In this document: positions 23,995 to 32,550 of the stretch, piece by piece
Layout: every line of letters begins with the position of its first letter
Numbering within the stretch: position 1 is the stretch's first letter
Origin: Nocardia goodfellowii
GTDB taxonomy: Bacteria; Actinomycetota; Actinomycetes; Mycobacteriales; Mycobacteriaceae
Assembly (NCBI RefSeq): GCF_017875645.1
Contig: NZ_JAGGMR010000001.1
Coordinates: 6,076,001-6,140,000 of the forward strand
DNA length: 64,000 nucleotides
Direction: 5' to 3'
Translations under genes and position numbers: made by a program
Notes under the pieces: generated by a model
What the model was told of the DNA's origin: nothing
Databases searched by the model: none
The model's input: the letters and a program-made list of their open reading frames with translations, nothing else

Positions 23995-24990
23995 ATGACG
24001 CTGTCGCAATCGGTTGGGGAACTGTTCGACCAGGACTATCGGGACGCGCTGGCGACCCTGTCCGAAGGCTCGGTTCACCGCCGCTTCGATCCCTATCTGG
24101 ACATCGACTGGGACGCACCAGAATTCGCGATCGATCCGAATGATCCGCGCTGGGTGCTGTCCCCGGAATACGATCCGCTGGGCGCGACACGCTGGTATCA
24201 GGAGTTGCCCCTGGACCGGCAGATCGAGATCGGCAAATGGCGGATAGCCAATGTCATCAAGGTCGGCGCGGCCTTCGAGAGCGTGCTCATCCGCGGGATG
24301 ATGCAGTACATCATGAAGCTGCCCAACGGTTCTCCCGAGTTCAGGTACTGCCTGCACGAGATGACCGAGGAATGCAATCACATCCAGATGTTCCAGGAAC
24401 TGGTCAATCGCATCGGCGTGGACGTGCCCGGTATGCGGCGGCTGTTCAAGATCCTCTCGCCCTTCATCGGCGTGGCCGGCGGATACGCGCACGTCATCCT
24501 GTTCATCGGCATTCTGGGTGGCGAGGAGCCGATCGATCACTATCAGAAGGCACTGATCCGCGACGGCGACTCGGTGCCGCCCGCGGTGCTGCGCACCATG
24601 GAGATCCACATTGCCGAGGAGGCCCGGCACATCTCCTTCGCGGGCGAATTCCTCGCCGCCCACCTGGCGCATATGAACGCCGCCTCGAAGGCGGTGTGCG
24701 CCTTGGCTTTCCCGCTCGCGATGCGCTGGCTCGCCGGAGAGATCATGTCGCCGCCGCGCTCCTTCGGGCGCCAGTTCGACATCCCCGACGAGGTCATCCG
24801 CGAAGCCTTCTGGAACTCACCGCAATCCCGGCGCATCCTGTCCGGCTACTTCGGTGACATGCGCAAGCTCGCCGGCGACCTCGGGCTGATGAACCCGATC
24901 ACCAAACCGCTGTGGTCACTGCTGCACATCGACGGTGCGCCGTCGCGGTATCGCAGTGAGCCGGAGCGTGGAACACGGCGCACCGCTTGA
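23995..24990 (+). CDS. AurF-like diiron oxygenase
   Basis: 331 residues. Two ExxH-type iron-binding helices are seen, EMTEECNHIQMFQEL (about 121-135) and IHIAEEARHISFAGEF (about 203-218), with a further Glu in FESVLIRGM, the pattern of p-aminobenzoate N-oxygenase AurF and related proteins. AurF oxidises arylamines to nitro groups; other members have unknown substrates. The start has GAGGAG 7 bases upstream and a perfect palindrome in the promoter. It converges with a TetR gene (12 bases between stops), a common pairing. No biosynthetic partner is nearby, so detoxification is as likely as biosynthesis. Confidence 0.85.
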   Translation: MTLSQSVGELFDQDYRDALATLSEGSVHRRFDPYLDIDWDAPEFAIDPNDPRWVLSPEYDPLGATRWYQELPLDRQIEIGKWRIANVIKVGAAFESVLIRGMMQYIMKLPNGSPEFRYCLHEMTEECNHIQMFQELVNRIGVDVPGMRRLFKILSPFIGVAGGYAHVILFIGILGGEEPIDHYQKALIRDGDSVPPAVLRTMEIHIAEEARHISFAGEFLAAHLAHMNAASKAVCALAFPLAMRWLAGEIMSPPRSFGRQFDIPDEVIREAFWNSPQSRRILSGYFGDMRKLAGDLGLMNPITKPLWSLLHIDGAPSRYRSEPERGTRRTA

Positions 24991-25002
24991 GGTTTCACCG
25001 CT

Positions 25003-25728
25003 TCAGAGCGGCGCGGAGAGCTCTCTGAGCACTTCGAGCAGCGGTCGATCCGGGTCCAGCGCGAGGTCGTGCTCCCGGGCGACCGCGTCGACCAGGCTCC
25101 ACGCGTATCCGGCCACGGTGGTGATCAGGGCGGCGCGACTCAGCGTCGGGGCGGGGTCGCGGGTCCAGCGGGTCACCGTGGCCTCGACCATGGAGACAAT
25201 GGCGAAAGTCATGGTGTCGACGGCCGGTTCGTCGACGACACCGACCACGCCGGCGAGACCCGAGACCAGCCCCCGGGTGCGCGCCGCGACGGCGGTGGCG
25301 AGGCTGGTGGCGGCGTCGATATCGTCCGGATCGCCGGTCGCCGGGCCTTTGCGCAGGAAATCGTGCAGACGCTGGTGATTCTCGAACCAGTCCACGACGG
25401 CGTCCACCGCTCGGACCAGGATCTCGCGGATCGATCCGAACGCCACGTTCAGCGCCTCGTCGAGGGTGTCGGTGAACCGCTCGCCGATCGCCGTGCGCAC
25501 CCGCCGGTCGAGGTCATCCCGCCCGGAGAACTGCCGGTACACCACCGATTTCGCCAACCCGGCCCGTTCGGCGATCTGCTGCATCGAAATCTCACCCCCC
25601 ACCGGGGTCTCCTCCAGCAGCTCGATGGTCGCCGCGACGATCTGCCCCTGGCGACTCTCGTTGTGCGGCTGCCACCGCGCCTGCCGCCCACCCAGGGCGG
25701 TCGACGCGGCTGACTCGGCGCTCGGCAC
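25003..25728 (-). CDS. TetR-family transcriptional regulator
   Basis: 241 residues starting at GTG. The DNA-binding part (about 27-75) reads IVAATIELLEETPVGGEISM, then QIAERAGLAKSVVYRQFSGRDDL; the rest is a helical ligand-binding domain with RWTRDPAPTLSRAAL. It converges with the AurF-like gene and is the nearest candidate for the TATGGGAC palindrome before it. It shares an 89-base divergent gap with the small gene at 25818. Regulatory target and ligand are inferred only from position. Confidence 0.8.
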   Translation of the reverse strand: MPSAESAASTALGGRQARWQPHNESRQGQIVAATIELLEETPVGGEISMQQIAERAGLAKSVVYRQFSGRDDLDRRVRTAIGERFTDTLDEALNVAFGSIREILVRAVDAVVDWFENHQRLHDFLRKGPATGDPDDIDAATSLATAVAARTRGLVSGLAGVVGVVDEPAVDTMTFAIVSMVEATVTRWTRDPAPTLSRAALITTVAGYAWSLVDAVAREHDLALDPDRPLLEVLRELSAPL

Positions 25729-25817
25729 CGCCCGAGTCTAAAACACCGACCCAGGCCGGTCCCGGATCGAGGTTCGCGAGAAGCAGTCGAGTCTCGTCGC
25801 AACCTAGAGTTGCGCCG

Positions 25818-26117
25818 GTGTCTGTGAATATTCATCTTTCGATGTACATCGAGCAGCTCGCCTCCCCGGCGGAAGCCGACGCTGTCGAGGTAGCGGTGTC
25901 AAAGGTGTTGCGCGAGCATGGGATCGAGTCGTGGATGCACATCGGCGTATTCCACGATCCGCCGTGGGTCAAGGCGTGCAGTGAGAATGGGCCGATCGTC
26001 ATCCGGGGCTTCGGTGAGTGGAGCAAAACTTTCGAGCGGGATGTCACCAAAGCGATCCGTGGTGTCGCACCGGACGCGGACATCGATTTGGCGTGGGGCT
26101 ATCCGGACGAAGGTTGA
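25818..26117 (+). CDS. Small hypothetical protein, 99 residues
   Basis: Starts at GTG (VNIHLSMYIEQL). Acidic with a mixed alpha/beta look (ADAVEVAVSKVLREHGIE, WMHIGVFHDPPW, DADIDLAWGYPDEG) and no signal peptide, membrane helix or cysteine pair. Base composition is lower in GC than its neighbours, and an AT-rich stretch follows directly, so this small patch may be acquired. I do not recognise a family; the size and acidity would fit an immunity-type or other small soluble protein, which is a guess. Confidence 0.55.
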   Translation: MSVNIHLSMYIEQLASPAEADAVEVAVSKVLREHGIESWMHIGVFHDPPWVKACSENGPIVIRGFGEWSKTFERDVTKAIRGVAPDADIDLAWGYPDEG

Positions 26118-26291
26118 CACTCGGAGGCTTTGTATCTCATCTCATAATTAAATCTCATTATGTGAAGATTTTGAGATGGCAGGAATATTCTGATTTATCC
26201 CGTGTTTGTGTGCACATTCACTTACCAATGGTCAATTTTCCCTTAGGATGACTGACTGACAGTCAGTCCATTGCCTCAGGGATGGTCCCGT
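26118..26291. promoter_or_regulatory. AT-rich spacer with a strong TetR-type operator
   Basis: The 174 bases are much richer in A+T than the rest of the window. At 26250-26268 a palindrome with arms GACTGACTG and CAGTCAGTC around one A ends 23 bases before the hydrolase start. This TGACTGACNGTCAGTCA type is bound by many TetR regulators. No tRNA or integrase trace is visible. Confidence 0.7.
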
Positions 26292-27170
26292 ATGCGAACC
26301 CATGTCTCGTTCACCGCCGGTGGCGTCCGATGCGCCGGCTACCTCTACCTGCCCGCCGATTCCGGGCCAGCGCCCTGTGTCGTGCTCTGTCACGGCTTCA
26401 GCGGGACGATGGACCGCCTCTTCGACTACGCCGAGCGTTTCGCCGCCGCGGGCTTCGCCGCTCTTGTCTTCGACTATCGCAGCTTCGGCGAGAGCGACGG
26501 CGAGCCCCGCCAACTGCCCGATCTCGACGGTCAACTCGCAGACATCCGTGCCGCCGTGGCGTTCGTTCGCGGGCAGCAGCGGGTCGACCCGGACAAGGTG
26601 CTGCTGTGGGGCAACTCGCTGGGCGGCGCGCACGTAATCACCGTTGCCGCAAGCGATTCCCGGATCGCGGCCGTGGTGGCGCAGATTCCGTTCAACGGAT
26701 TCCCCAAGCAGGTCGAGGGTCGATCGACCGGCGACACGGTGAAACTGCTCGGCGCGATCTGCTGGGACGCGCTGCGCGGCAAGCTGGGCCTGCGCCCCTA
26801 CTACATCCCCATGGTGGGGCACCCCGGTGAACTCGCCGTGGCCGCGACCCCTGAGGCCGAACAACACATCCAGACCCTGACCGGCGGACAGAAAACGCTG
26901 TGGCGCAACAGCATCGCGCCCAGGGCGCTGTTGCGCATGATGCGCTACCGGCCCGCCGCGGAACGCCTGACCTGCCCGCTACTCGTCTGTGCCGCCGCCG
27001 AGGACCGGGAAACTCCAGTGGAGACCAGCCGGGCATTGGCCGACCGCGCCGCCAACGGCGAACTCCGCGTCTATCCCGGCACCCACTTCACCTTCTACAC
27101 CGATCCCACGCTGCGAGATCAGGTGGTCGCCGACCAGATCGACTTCTACCGCTCAGCCACAGGCGAGTAA
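26292..27170 (+). CDS. Alpha/beta hydrolase (dienelactone hydrolase/acylaminoacyl-type esterase)
   Basis: 292 residues: oxyanion segment VVLCHGFSGTMDRL, nucleophile elbow LLWGNSLGGAHV, probable acid in CAAAEDRETPV and base His in YPGTHFTFYTDP. No signal peptide. ATG at 26292 follows the GACTGACTG operator, so the gene is presumably switched on by an inducer acting on a TetR protein not next to it. Related proteins are broad esterases/carboxylesterases; no substrate is assigned. It converges with the DHA2 pump, with 13 bases between stops. Confidence 0.8.
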   Translation: MRTHVSFTAGGVRCAGYLYLPADSGPAPCVVLCHGFSGTMDRLFDYAERFAAAGFAALVFDYRSFGESDGEPRQLPDLDGQLADIRAAVAFVRGQQRVDPDKVLLWGNSLGGAHVITVAASDSRIAAVVAQIPFNGFPKQVEGRSTGDTVKLLGAICWDALRGKLGLRPYYIPMVGHPGELAVAATPEAEQHIQTLTGGQKTLWRNSIAPRALLRMMRYRPAAERLTCPLLVCAAAEDRETPVETSRALADRAANGELRVYPGTHFTFYTDPTLRDQVVADQIDFYRSATGE

Positions 27171-27183
27171 TGCCGCTTCCGGC

Positions 27184-28770
27184 CTACCGGGACTGCACCG
27201 GTTCGGGCGCTTCGGCGGCTGCCTGCGGGACGGTCTTCTTTCGCCCGAGGCTCAGGATGTAGAGCAGCAACCCGCCCATCACCGCGACGCCCACCCACAT
27301 GGCCTGCTGCCAGCCGTCGACGAAGGAGTGCTGGGCAGCCTGAACCACCTGTTGGGCATGGTCGCCCGCACGTCCGGCGACATCGACGGCATTGGCGACG
27401 CCTTCGCGCGCGGTGTCGGCAGTACCGCCGGGCACCCCGTCGAGCTTGCCGTCGATGGAGTCGCGGTAACCCGTGGCTACGAGCGCGCCGAGCAAGGCCA
27501 CGCCGAGGGCGGTGCCGAACTCGCGAGTGACGTCGTTGAGTGCCGAAGCCACGCCCTGTTTCTCCTGGGGCAGGGAGCTGGTGATGGCCTGAGTGGCGGG
27601 TGTCATCGCCAGCCCCATACCGATACCCATCGCGATGATGCCGGGCAGGATGGACAGGTATCCCCCGTCTACGGAAGCGAATCCGGCCATCTGCGCCAAC
27701 CCCGCCCCGCCCAGCGCGATGCCGATCGCCATCGTGGATCCGGCGCCGATCCGCTCGGCCGACTTCGGCGCCGCACCGGAGGCGATCATCATCGCCACGG
27801 CCATGGGCATCAGCGCGAGTGTGGCGAGCAGACCGGACCAGCCGAGGACGGCCTGAAAGAACGGGAACAGCACCACGGCGACACCGGCGTGCACACCGAA
27901 CACCACCAGCAACGTGATCGAGCCACCGGCCAAACCGCGCTCACGGAAGAGCCGGACATCGAGCAGCGCGGCGTCGCGGCGACGCAGTTCCCATCCCACG
28001 AACCCGGCGGCGGCGAGCAGACCGACGGTCAGGCTGATCAGTGTTGCCGGAGCGGTCCAGCCGCGTTCGGGGCCTTCTTGCAACACGAAGATCAGACCGA
28101 CCACGGCGACGACCGAGATGGACGCTCCGACTGTGTCGAAGGGATGGTCGGCGTGCTCGCGGGAGTTAGGTACCGCGGTGAGCGTGGTGACCAGGGCGGC
28201 CAGCACCAGCACGAGCGGAAGAACGAACAACCATCGCCAGTCGGCGACATCGACCAGCAGGGCGGACAGGAACATCCCCAGAATGCCGCCGCCCCCGGCC
28301 ACACCGGTCCAGACACCGATCGCTCTGCCGCGCTGTTCCGCGGGGAACGTCGAGGTGATCACGGCCAGAGTGATCGGCATGATCATCGCCGCGCCGATAC
28401 CGGCGGCCACGCGCGCGCCGATCATCACCTCGGCGCTCGGAGCAAGCGCCGCAACGACATTCGCGATGCCGAACACCACCAGACCGGCGACGAGCATAGG
28501 TTTACGGCCCAGCCGATCCCCGATCGCGCCCAACGGCAGCAACAGCGCGGCCAAACTCAGGGTGTAGATGTTGATGATCCACAGAATGGTGTTCTGTGCG
28601 GCGCCGAACTCGACCGCCATGTCGATCTGGGCCACGCTGAGCCCGGACACCGAAGCGATGACAGCCATCAGCGCCAGCGACACCGCGATCAAGATGGCAC
28701 GCAGCTGCCCGGCGGTCGGCGTGCCGGCACCAGCGGTAGCAGCCGCAGTTGTGGATTGGTTGACGTTCAT
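27184..28770 (-). CDS. DHA2-family (14-helix) MFS drug exporter
   Basis: 528 residues, 14 predicted helices. Motif A (LGAIGDRLGRKPML) in loop 2-3 and motif C-like GVAGGGGILGMFLSALLVD in helix 5 mark a proton-driven exporter of the EmrB/QacA group. A loop near the end is rich in Ala/Gly/Val (GTADTAREGVANAVDVAGRAGDHAQQVVQAA), as in many actinobacterial members. The gene follows the thioredoxin-reductase-like gene by 74 bases on the same strand, so control by the XRE-cupin regulator further up is possible. Substrate unknown. Confidence 0.9.
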   Translation of the reverse strand: MNVNQSTTAAATAGAGTPTAGQLRAILIAVSLALMAVIASVSGLSVAQIDMAVEFGAAQNTILWIINIYTLSLAALLLPLGAIGDRLGRKPMLVAGLVVFGIANVVAALAPSAEVMIGARVAAGIGAAMIMPITLAVITSTFPAEQRGRAIGVWTGVAGGGGILGMFLSALLVDVADWRWLFVLPLVLVLAALVTTLTAVPNSREHADHPFDTVGASISVVAVVGLIFVLQEGPERGWTAPATLISLTVGLLAAAGFVGWELRRRDAALLDVRLFRERGLAGGSITLLVVFGVHAGVAVVLFPFFQAVLGWSGLLATLALMPMAVAMMIASGAAPKSAERIGAGSTMAIGIALGGAGLAQMAGFASVDGGYLSILPGIIAMGIGMGLAMTPATQAITSSLPQEKQGVASALNDVTREFGTALGVALLGALVATGYRDSIDGKLDGVPGGTADTAREGVANAVDVAGRAGDHAQQVVQAAQHSFVDGWQQAMWVGVAVMGGLLLYILSLGRKKTVPQAAAEAPEPVQSR

Positions 28771-28844
28771 GGGTTCCTCTCGGAAATGAGCAGGCCGAAA
28801 CAGGCGCCGGGCCGATGCCCGGTCGCCTTAGGTGGCGGGACCGA

Positions 28845-29849
28845 TCAGGTAGTGACCCGCGCGGCGGCGAGGGCCGCGTCGGTGTCGGCGGTGGCGAGCA
28901 TGGCGTTGATGTGGGCACCGGCCAGCGCGCCCGCCGCTGCGGAGGCACCGACCTGGGCCATCAGGTCGGTGGCGTTGCCGACTACCCAGACTCCGGGCAC
29001 GTCGGTGGTGCCGGCCATGCCGGAGGTGAACCGCCGGCCCAAGTTGTCGGGCAGATCCTCCATCGGCAACCCGAGCCCTTCCAATCCCGCCGTGCGGGCC
29101 AGCATGCGGGTGGCGACCGCGAGAACACGGCGGGCCACGACCCGGCCATCGGTCAACCGGACGCCGTTCAGCGTGCCGTCCTCGGCACTGACGATCTCCT
29201 CCCACGGGGTGTCGATGACGGTGATGTCGCGGGCGGCGAAGCGGGCGCGGGTGTCGGCGTCGAGGCCGGTGCCGCCGGTGAAATAGACCAGGTCGTCGGT
29301 CAACTGGCGAAACAGCAATGCGTGGTGGACGGACCCGGGACCGGTGGCGATGATGCCGATGGGTTCGTCGCGCACTTCCCAGCCATGGCAGTACGGGCAG
29401 TGCACCACACTGTGTCCCCAGTGCCGCGTCAGCCCTGGGATGTCGGGCAATTCATCCCGCAGCCCGGTGGCCACCAGCACGCGGCGCGCGGTCAGTCGGC
29501 GGCCGTCGGCCAGCGTGACGGTGAATCGCAGGTCACCGTCCGCGGACGGGGCGGCCGGTGCGGTGTCGGCCACCGTCGCGTGCACGACCCGGCCCCCGTA
29601 GTGCCGCACTTGTTCACGTCCCTGTGCCAGCAAGCGCGCGGGCGGGGTGCCGTCGAGCACGATGAATCCGTGCATCGCCTCCGCCGGGGCATTGCGTGGG
29701 TCGCCGCCGTCGAGCACGACGACCGAACGCCGTGAGCGGGCCAGCATCAGCGCCCCGTTGAGGCCTGCGGCGCCACCGCCGACGACCACGACATCGACGG
29801 TCCGATCGGGCACTGCGTCCGACGCGTAGGTGAAAGCGGTCTCCGCCAT
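28845..29849 (-). CDS. Thioredoxin-reductase-like FAD-dependent oxidoreductase
   Basis: 334 residues with the FAD-binding GVVVVGGGAAGLNGALMLARS near residue 20 and a second dinucleotide region (IGIIATGPGSVHHAL). A CPYC pair (VVHCPYCHGWEV) sits where thioredoxin reductases keep their redox disulfide; the C-terminal FAD motif is WVVGNATDLMAQVGASAAAG. It fits the TrxR-like/dithiol-oxidase branch that includes enzymes oxidising small dithiols in gliotoxin-like pathways. The start at 29849 lies 89 bases from the divergent XRE-cupin gene. That pairing is common and suggests a specific redox stress response rather than housekeeping thioredoxin reduction. Confidence 0.85.
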   Translation of the reverse strand: MAETAFTYASDAVPDRTVDVVVVGGGAAGLNGALMLARSRRSVVVLDGGDPRNAPAEAMHGFIVLDGTPPARLLAQGREQVRHYGGRVVHATVADTAPAAPSADGDLRFTVTLADGRRLTARRVLVATGLRDELPDIPGLTRHWGHSVVHCPYCHGWEVRDEPIGIIATGPGSVHHALLFRQLTDDLVYFTGGTGLDADTRARFAARDITVIDTPWEEIVSAEDGTLNGVRLTDGRVVARRVLAVATRMLARTAGLEGLGLPMEDLPDNLGRRFTSGMAGTTDVPGVWVVGNATDLMAQVGASAAAGALAGAHINAMLATADTDAALAAARVTT

Positions 29850-29911
29850 ATCTACACCCTTCGTATCTGGTCCAGCCGTTCTGGACAGCCACGAACGACC
29901 ATAACGCCGCC

Positions 29912-29947
29912 TTGCCGCAAGGGCATACAATGTTGCCTATGACGCAA
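29912..29947. promoter_or_regulatory. TTGC/GCAA inverted repeats over the XRE-cupin start
   Basis: TTGC-C-GCAA (29912-29920) and TTGC-N7-GCAA (29933-29936, 29944-29947) lie in the divergent gap, the second covering the start codon at 29939. They are candidate self-binding sites for the regulator. Confidence 0.5.
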
Positions 29948-30547
29948 GAAGATGGCGATCTGGACAGCCTCGTACGCAAGCGCATCCGTGCATTGCGGGT
30001 GGCGCAGGGCTGGTCACTGGACGAGTTGGCCACCAAGGCGCACATGAGTCAGTCCAGCCTTTCCCGGATCGAGAACGGTCAGCGCCGGCTCGCCCTGGAT
30101 CAACTGGTCACGTTGGCTCGCGCCCTGGACACCACCCTGGATCAACTGGTGGAGACCGACGCCGACGACGTGATCATCAGCCCCGTGATCGACACGGCGC
30201 ACGGCATGATGCGCTGGTCCATGAAGGCCGAACCCGGCATGAGCGTCATCCGCCAGCGGATGACCCAACCGCCGCCGGACAATCCCGCGCGCATGCGCGC
30301 ACACCCGGGCCGGGAATGGCTGGTCGTCCTCTCCGGCACCGCCATCCTGATGCTGGGCCACCGGCGCTTCCGGGTGGAGACGAACCAGGCCGCCGAGTTC
30401 CCCACCATGCTGCCGCACGCGATCGGCGCCGAAGGCGGACCGTGCGAGATTCTCGGAATTTTCGACCGCGACGCCCGGCGCGGTCACCAGCGCGACGGCC
30501 AGGACGATGAATCACCGTGTCTGCCAGGGGATCCGGCGATAGGGTAA
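29939..30547 (+). CDS. XRE-family regulator with C-terminal cupin domain
   Basis: 202 residues: lambda-repressor-type HTH (about 12-65, IRALRVAQGWSLDELATKAHMSQSSLSRIENGQRRL) followed by a cupin barrel (about 115-180, MRAHPGREWLVVLSGTAILMLGHRRF, AAEFPTMLPHAI). HTH-cupin proteins sense small ligands. ATG at 29939 (MTQEDGD) chosen; ATG at 29930 is in frame and cannot be excluded. It is divergent from the flavoprotein gene, which it likely controls. No ribosome site is seen, so the transcript may be leaderless. Confidence 0.8.
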   Translation: MTQEDGDLDSLVRKRIRALRVAQGWSLDELATKAHMSQSSLSRIENGQRRLALDQLVTLARALDTTLDQLVETDADDVIISPVIDTAHGMMRWSMKAEPGMSVIRQRMTQPPPDNPARMRAHPGREWLVVLSGTAILMLGHRRFRVETNQAAEFPTMLPHAIGAEGGPCEILGIFDRDARRGHQRDGQDDESPCLPGDPAIG

Positions 30548-30552
30548 GCGCC

Positions 30553-31071
30553 ATGGACCAGGTTTCGGCCTTTGTCGATGCGTTCGTGGCCAACGGCCCG
30601 CGGCCCGAGTTGGCGACGGAGTTGCAGTTGTTCGCCCCGTTGATCGGCAGCTGGGATCTGCGGGTATTCGAATACGACGCGGATGACTCGGTGACCGAGA
30701 CGACAGCCGAATGGCATTTCTCGTGGGCGCTGGACGGGCACGCGGTCGCCGATGTGTGGATCAGCCCCCGCCGGGCCGACCGCGGTGCGGGCACCGAGGG
30801 AGAGTGGGGATTGTCGTTACGGTTCTACGACCCCAAGATCCAGGCGTGGCGTTCCACCTGGCACGGTCCGATGCGCGGCTGGGTGATCCCGTTCCTCGGA
30901 CAGCGGACCGAGGAGGGCATCGAGCTGCGGGCACAGCAGGACGGCGTAACCCACCGCTGGATCTTCTCGCACCTGACCGCGGAATCGTTCCGGTGGCGGC
31001 GGGAGGAAATCGGGCGCGACGAGACAGTACGTCTTCGGCAACGGTTCGAGGCGCACCGGACGGGCGCGTAG
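30553..31071 (+). CDS. DUF1579-like hypothetical protein
   Basis: 172 residues. LFAPLIGSWDLRVFEYDADD near the start, then strands ending in Trp/Tyr pairs (WHFSWALDGHAVADVWISP, LSLRFYDPKIQAWRSTWHGP, THRWIFSHLTAESFRWRREE), the pattern of small lipocalin-like domains of unknown function. No signal peptide. It starts 5 bases after the XRE-cupin stop, so the two are co-transcribed. It may bind a small hydrophobic molecule; no reaction can be assigned. Confidence 0.65.
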   Translation: MDQVSAFVDAFVANGPRPELATELQLFAPLIGSWDLRVFEYDADDSVTETTAEWHFSWALDGHAVADVWISPRRADRGAGTEGEWGLSLRFYDPKIQAWRSTWHGPMRGWVIPFLGQRTEEGIELRAQQDGVTHRWIFSHLTAESFRWRREEIGRDETVRLRQRFEAHRTGA

Positions 31072-31075
31072 GCGG

Positions 31076-31561
31076 TCAGAACCCGCGGTACATCACGTGC
31101 AGCCCGACCCGGCCGAGTGCGGGATGGTGAAACGCTCCCGGCACGGTGCCTACGATCTCGAAGCCCAACCGCTGGTACACCTCGATGGCCCGGCGATTGG
31201 AATCGGCCACCGCGTTGAATTGCATTCCGGCGAAACCACGTTCCTTCGCCCACTCCATCACATGCCGGCACAAAGCCGTACCGATGCCCTGGCCGCGCGC
31301 GGTGGCGGCGACCATGAAACTCGCCGTCGATACGTGCGCGCCCGGCCCCTGACGATTGGCGTAGGCATTGGCGGTACCCACCACTCGGCCGCCCGCCACG
31401 GCGACGACGGTCGTGGCCGGCGGCCCCATCACCCAGATGTCGCGCGCCTGCTCCTCCGTCATCGCCTGGTCGTAGGTGAATGTCTCCCCGGAGCGCACGA
31501 TGTCGCGGACGATCGGCCAGACCTGCGGCCAGTCGTCCGCGGTGTACTCACGAATTCGCAT
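31076..31561 (-). CDS. GNAT-family N-acetyltransferase
   Basis: 161 residues: MRIREYTADDWPQVWPIV at the N-terminus, acetyl-CoA-binding motif A VAATARGQGIGTALCRHVMEWA, and motif B with NAVADSNRRAIEVYQRLGFEIVG. The order and length fit L-amino-acid or phosphinothricin-type GNAT enzymes that acetylate small amines. It converges with the DUF1579-like gene. The ATG at 31561 is the first in-frame Met followed by the family start. Confidence 0.85.
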   Translation of the reverse strand: MRIREYTADDWPQVWPIVRDIVRSGETFTYDQAMTEEQARDIWVMGPPATTVVAVAGGRVVGTANAYANRQGPGAHVSTASFMVAATARGQGIGTALCRHVMEWAKERGFAGMQFNAVADSNRRAIEVYQRLGFEIVGTVPGAFHHPALGRVGLHVMYRGF

Positions 31562-31649
31562 AGCCGACAAGCTATTCGAAGCCGTCACGCGCATCGACCC
31601 GCGGCGCGGCTTTCCGCGTCACGGGTCGATCTGCGAGGTTCAGCGGGAG

Positions 31650-32189
31650 TTACCTGCCCGCGCTTCCGGTAGACGGTCGCGCCCTGCGCAATTCGCACGC
31701 CAGCCGGTCGGCGTCGGGCCGGTCCGGACCGGATCGGGCGCAGCCTTGCGAGGTGTAGCCCTCCGAGTTGTAGCCCTGCCGGTCATAGCCCCACCTGTCG
31801 TAACCCCAGCGGTCATAGCCCCACCGGTCATAGCCCCAGAAATCGAAGCCGTCAGGGCCGTAAGGGTCTTCCTGCACAGGGGGTTTGGGAAGTGACGGTG
31901 TCGTCCGGGGTGGTTCGGTCGTGACCGGCGGCGCAGTGGTTACCGGCGGCGCAGTGGTGACCGGCGGCGCAGTGGTGACCGGCGGCGCGGTCGTCACCGG
32001 CGGCGCGGTAGTGACCGGCGGTGCAGTCGTCACGGGCGGCACCGTTGGCACGGGCGCGGACGTGGTCGGGCCCGGGGTTGCGAATGCCGGAATGACAAGC
32101 GCGGCCGGAGCAAGCGCCACCGTCCCGGCGGCCGCGGCCAGCAGGACCGACTGCCGAACCGTACGCGGACTTCTCCTCCACTGCGACAT
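31650..32189 (-). CDS. Secreted repeat protein with VTTAPP and GYDRW repeats
   Basis: 179 residues. A signal peptide (SVLLAAAAGTVALAPAALVIPAFA) leads to seven VTTAPP hexapeptides (about 48-90), then four WGYDR pentapeptides decaying into GYNSEGYTSQG, and an Arg-rich tail with two separated cysteines. Thr/Pro repeats are usual sites of O-mannosylation and wall-spanning in actinobacteria; aromatic Tyr/Trp repeats often bind glycans or self-assemble. The start has GGAGG 6 bases upstream. Function unknown. Both repeat blocks are near-identical at DNA level and could vary in length. Confidence 0.7.
   Translation of the reverse strand: MSQWRRSPRTVRQSVLLAAAAGTVALAPAALVIPAFATPGPTTSAPVPTVPPVTTAPPVTTAPPVTTAPPVTTAPPVTTAPPVTTAPPVTTEPPRTTPSLPKPPVQEDPYGPDGFDFWGYDRWGYDRWGYDRWGYDRQGYNSEGYTSQGCARSGPDRPDADRLACELRRARPSTGSAGR
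31755..31840. repeat. 15-bp tandem repeats encoding GYDRW
   Basis: About four in-frame copies related to CCACCGGTCATAGCC, with diverging copies on the left; they encode WGYDR on the minus strand. Confidence 0.85.
31921..32046. repeat. 18-bp tandem repeats encoding VTTAPP
   Basis: Seven copies of GTGACCGGCGGCGCAGTG, with a few third-position changes, lie in the secreted repeat-protein gene; all keep frame. Confidence 0.9.
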
Positions 32190-32550
32190 AGATGACCTCC
32201 AACTCGAGATGGGCGCGCTCACCGCACCCGAGTCCCCTATCGGTCGACCGTCCAAATTCGCTACATCACAGTGACTTTCGCGACCGCCTCACCCGCGCAG
32301 GGCTTACCGAGCACTCCGAGCATTATGCGGGCTGCGAAACTCATAACGCCGTGCGAACACCCGGGAACAAAGCCTGGACCGCTCAGTATGCTTCTACTGC
32401 TGACGCACGCGGAATGTGTACGCCGACACCCATCTCGGTTCGTCGGCTGGGCTGCGCCTACGCCGGGTGCCCCGGCTCAGTGTCGAACGGAAGGAGCCAG
32501 GTGGTGCCCACAACACCCCGTATCCAGCGTCGGCCGCCCGGTGCAGCGTG
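32190..32550. other. Divergent 361-base gap, no gene seen
   Basis: It lies between the repeat-protein start and the AraC start. It holds the GGAGG of the former and an open extension of the AraC frame (from 32416) without a good start. No palindrome, repeat or RNA gene stands out. Confidence 0.5.

Noticed and set aside
26118..26291. Attachment site of a mobile island
   Set aside because: AT-rich but without tRNA, integrase, transposase or paired direct repeats.
26989..29286. 765-residue plus-strand open frame opposite the DHA2 pump and flavoprotein
   Set aside because: Composition is Arg/Gly/Gln-rich without domains; the minus strand has clear MFS and FAD motifs.
31921..32046. CRISPR-like or regulatory repeat array
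   Set aside because: 18-base units encode VTTAPP in frame inside a gene with a signal peptide and ribosome site.
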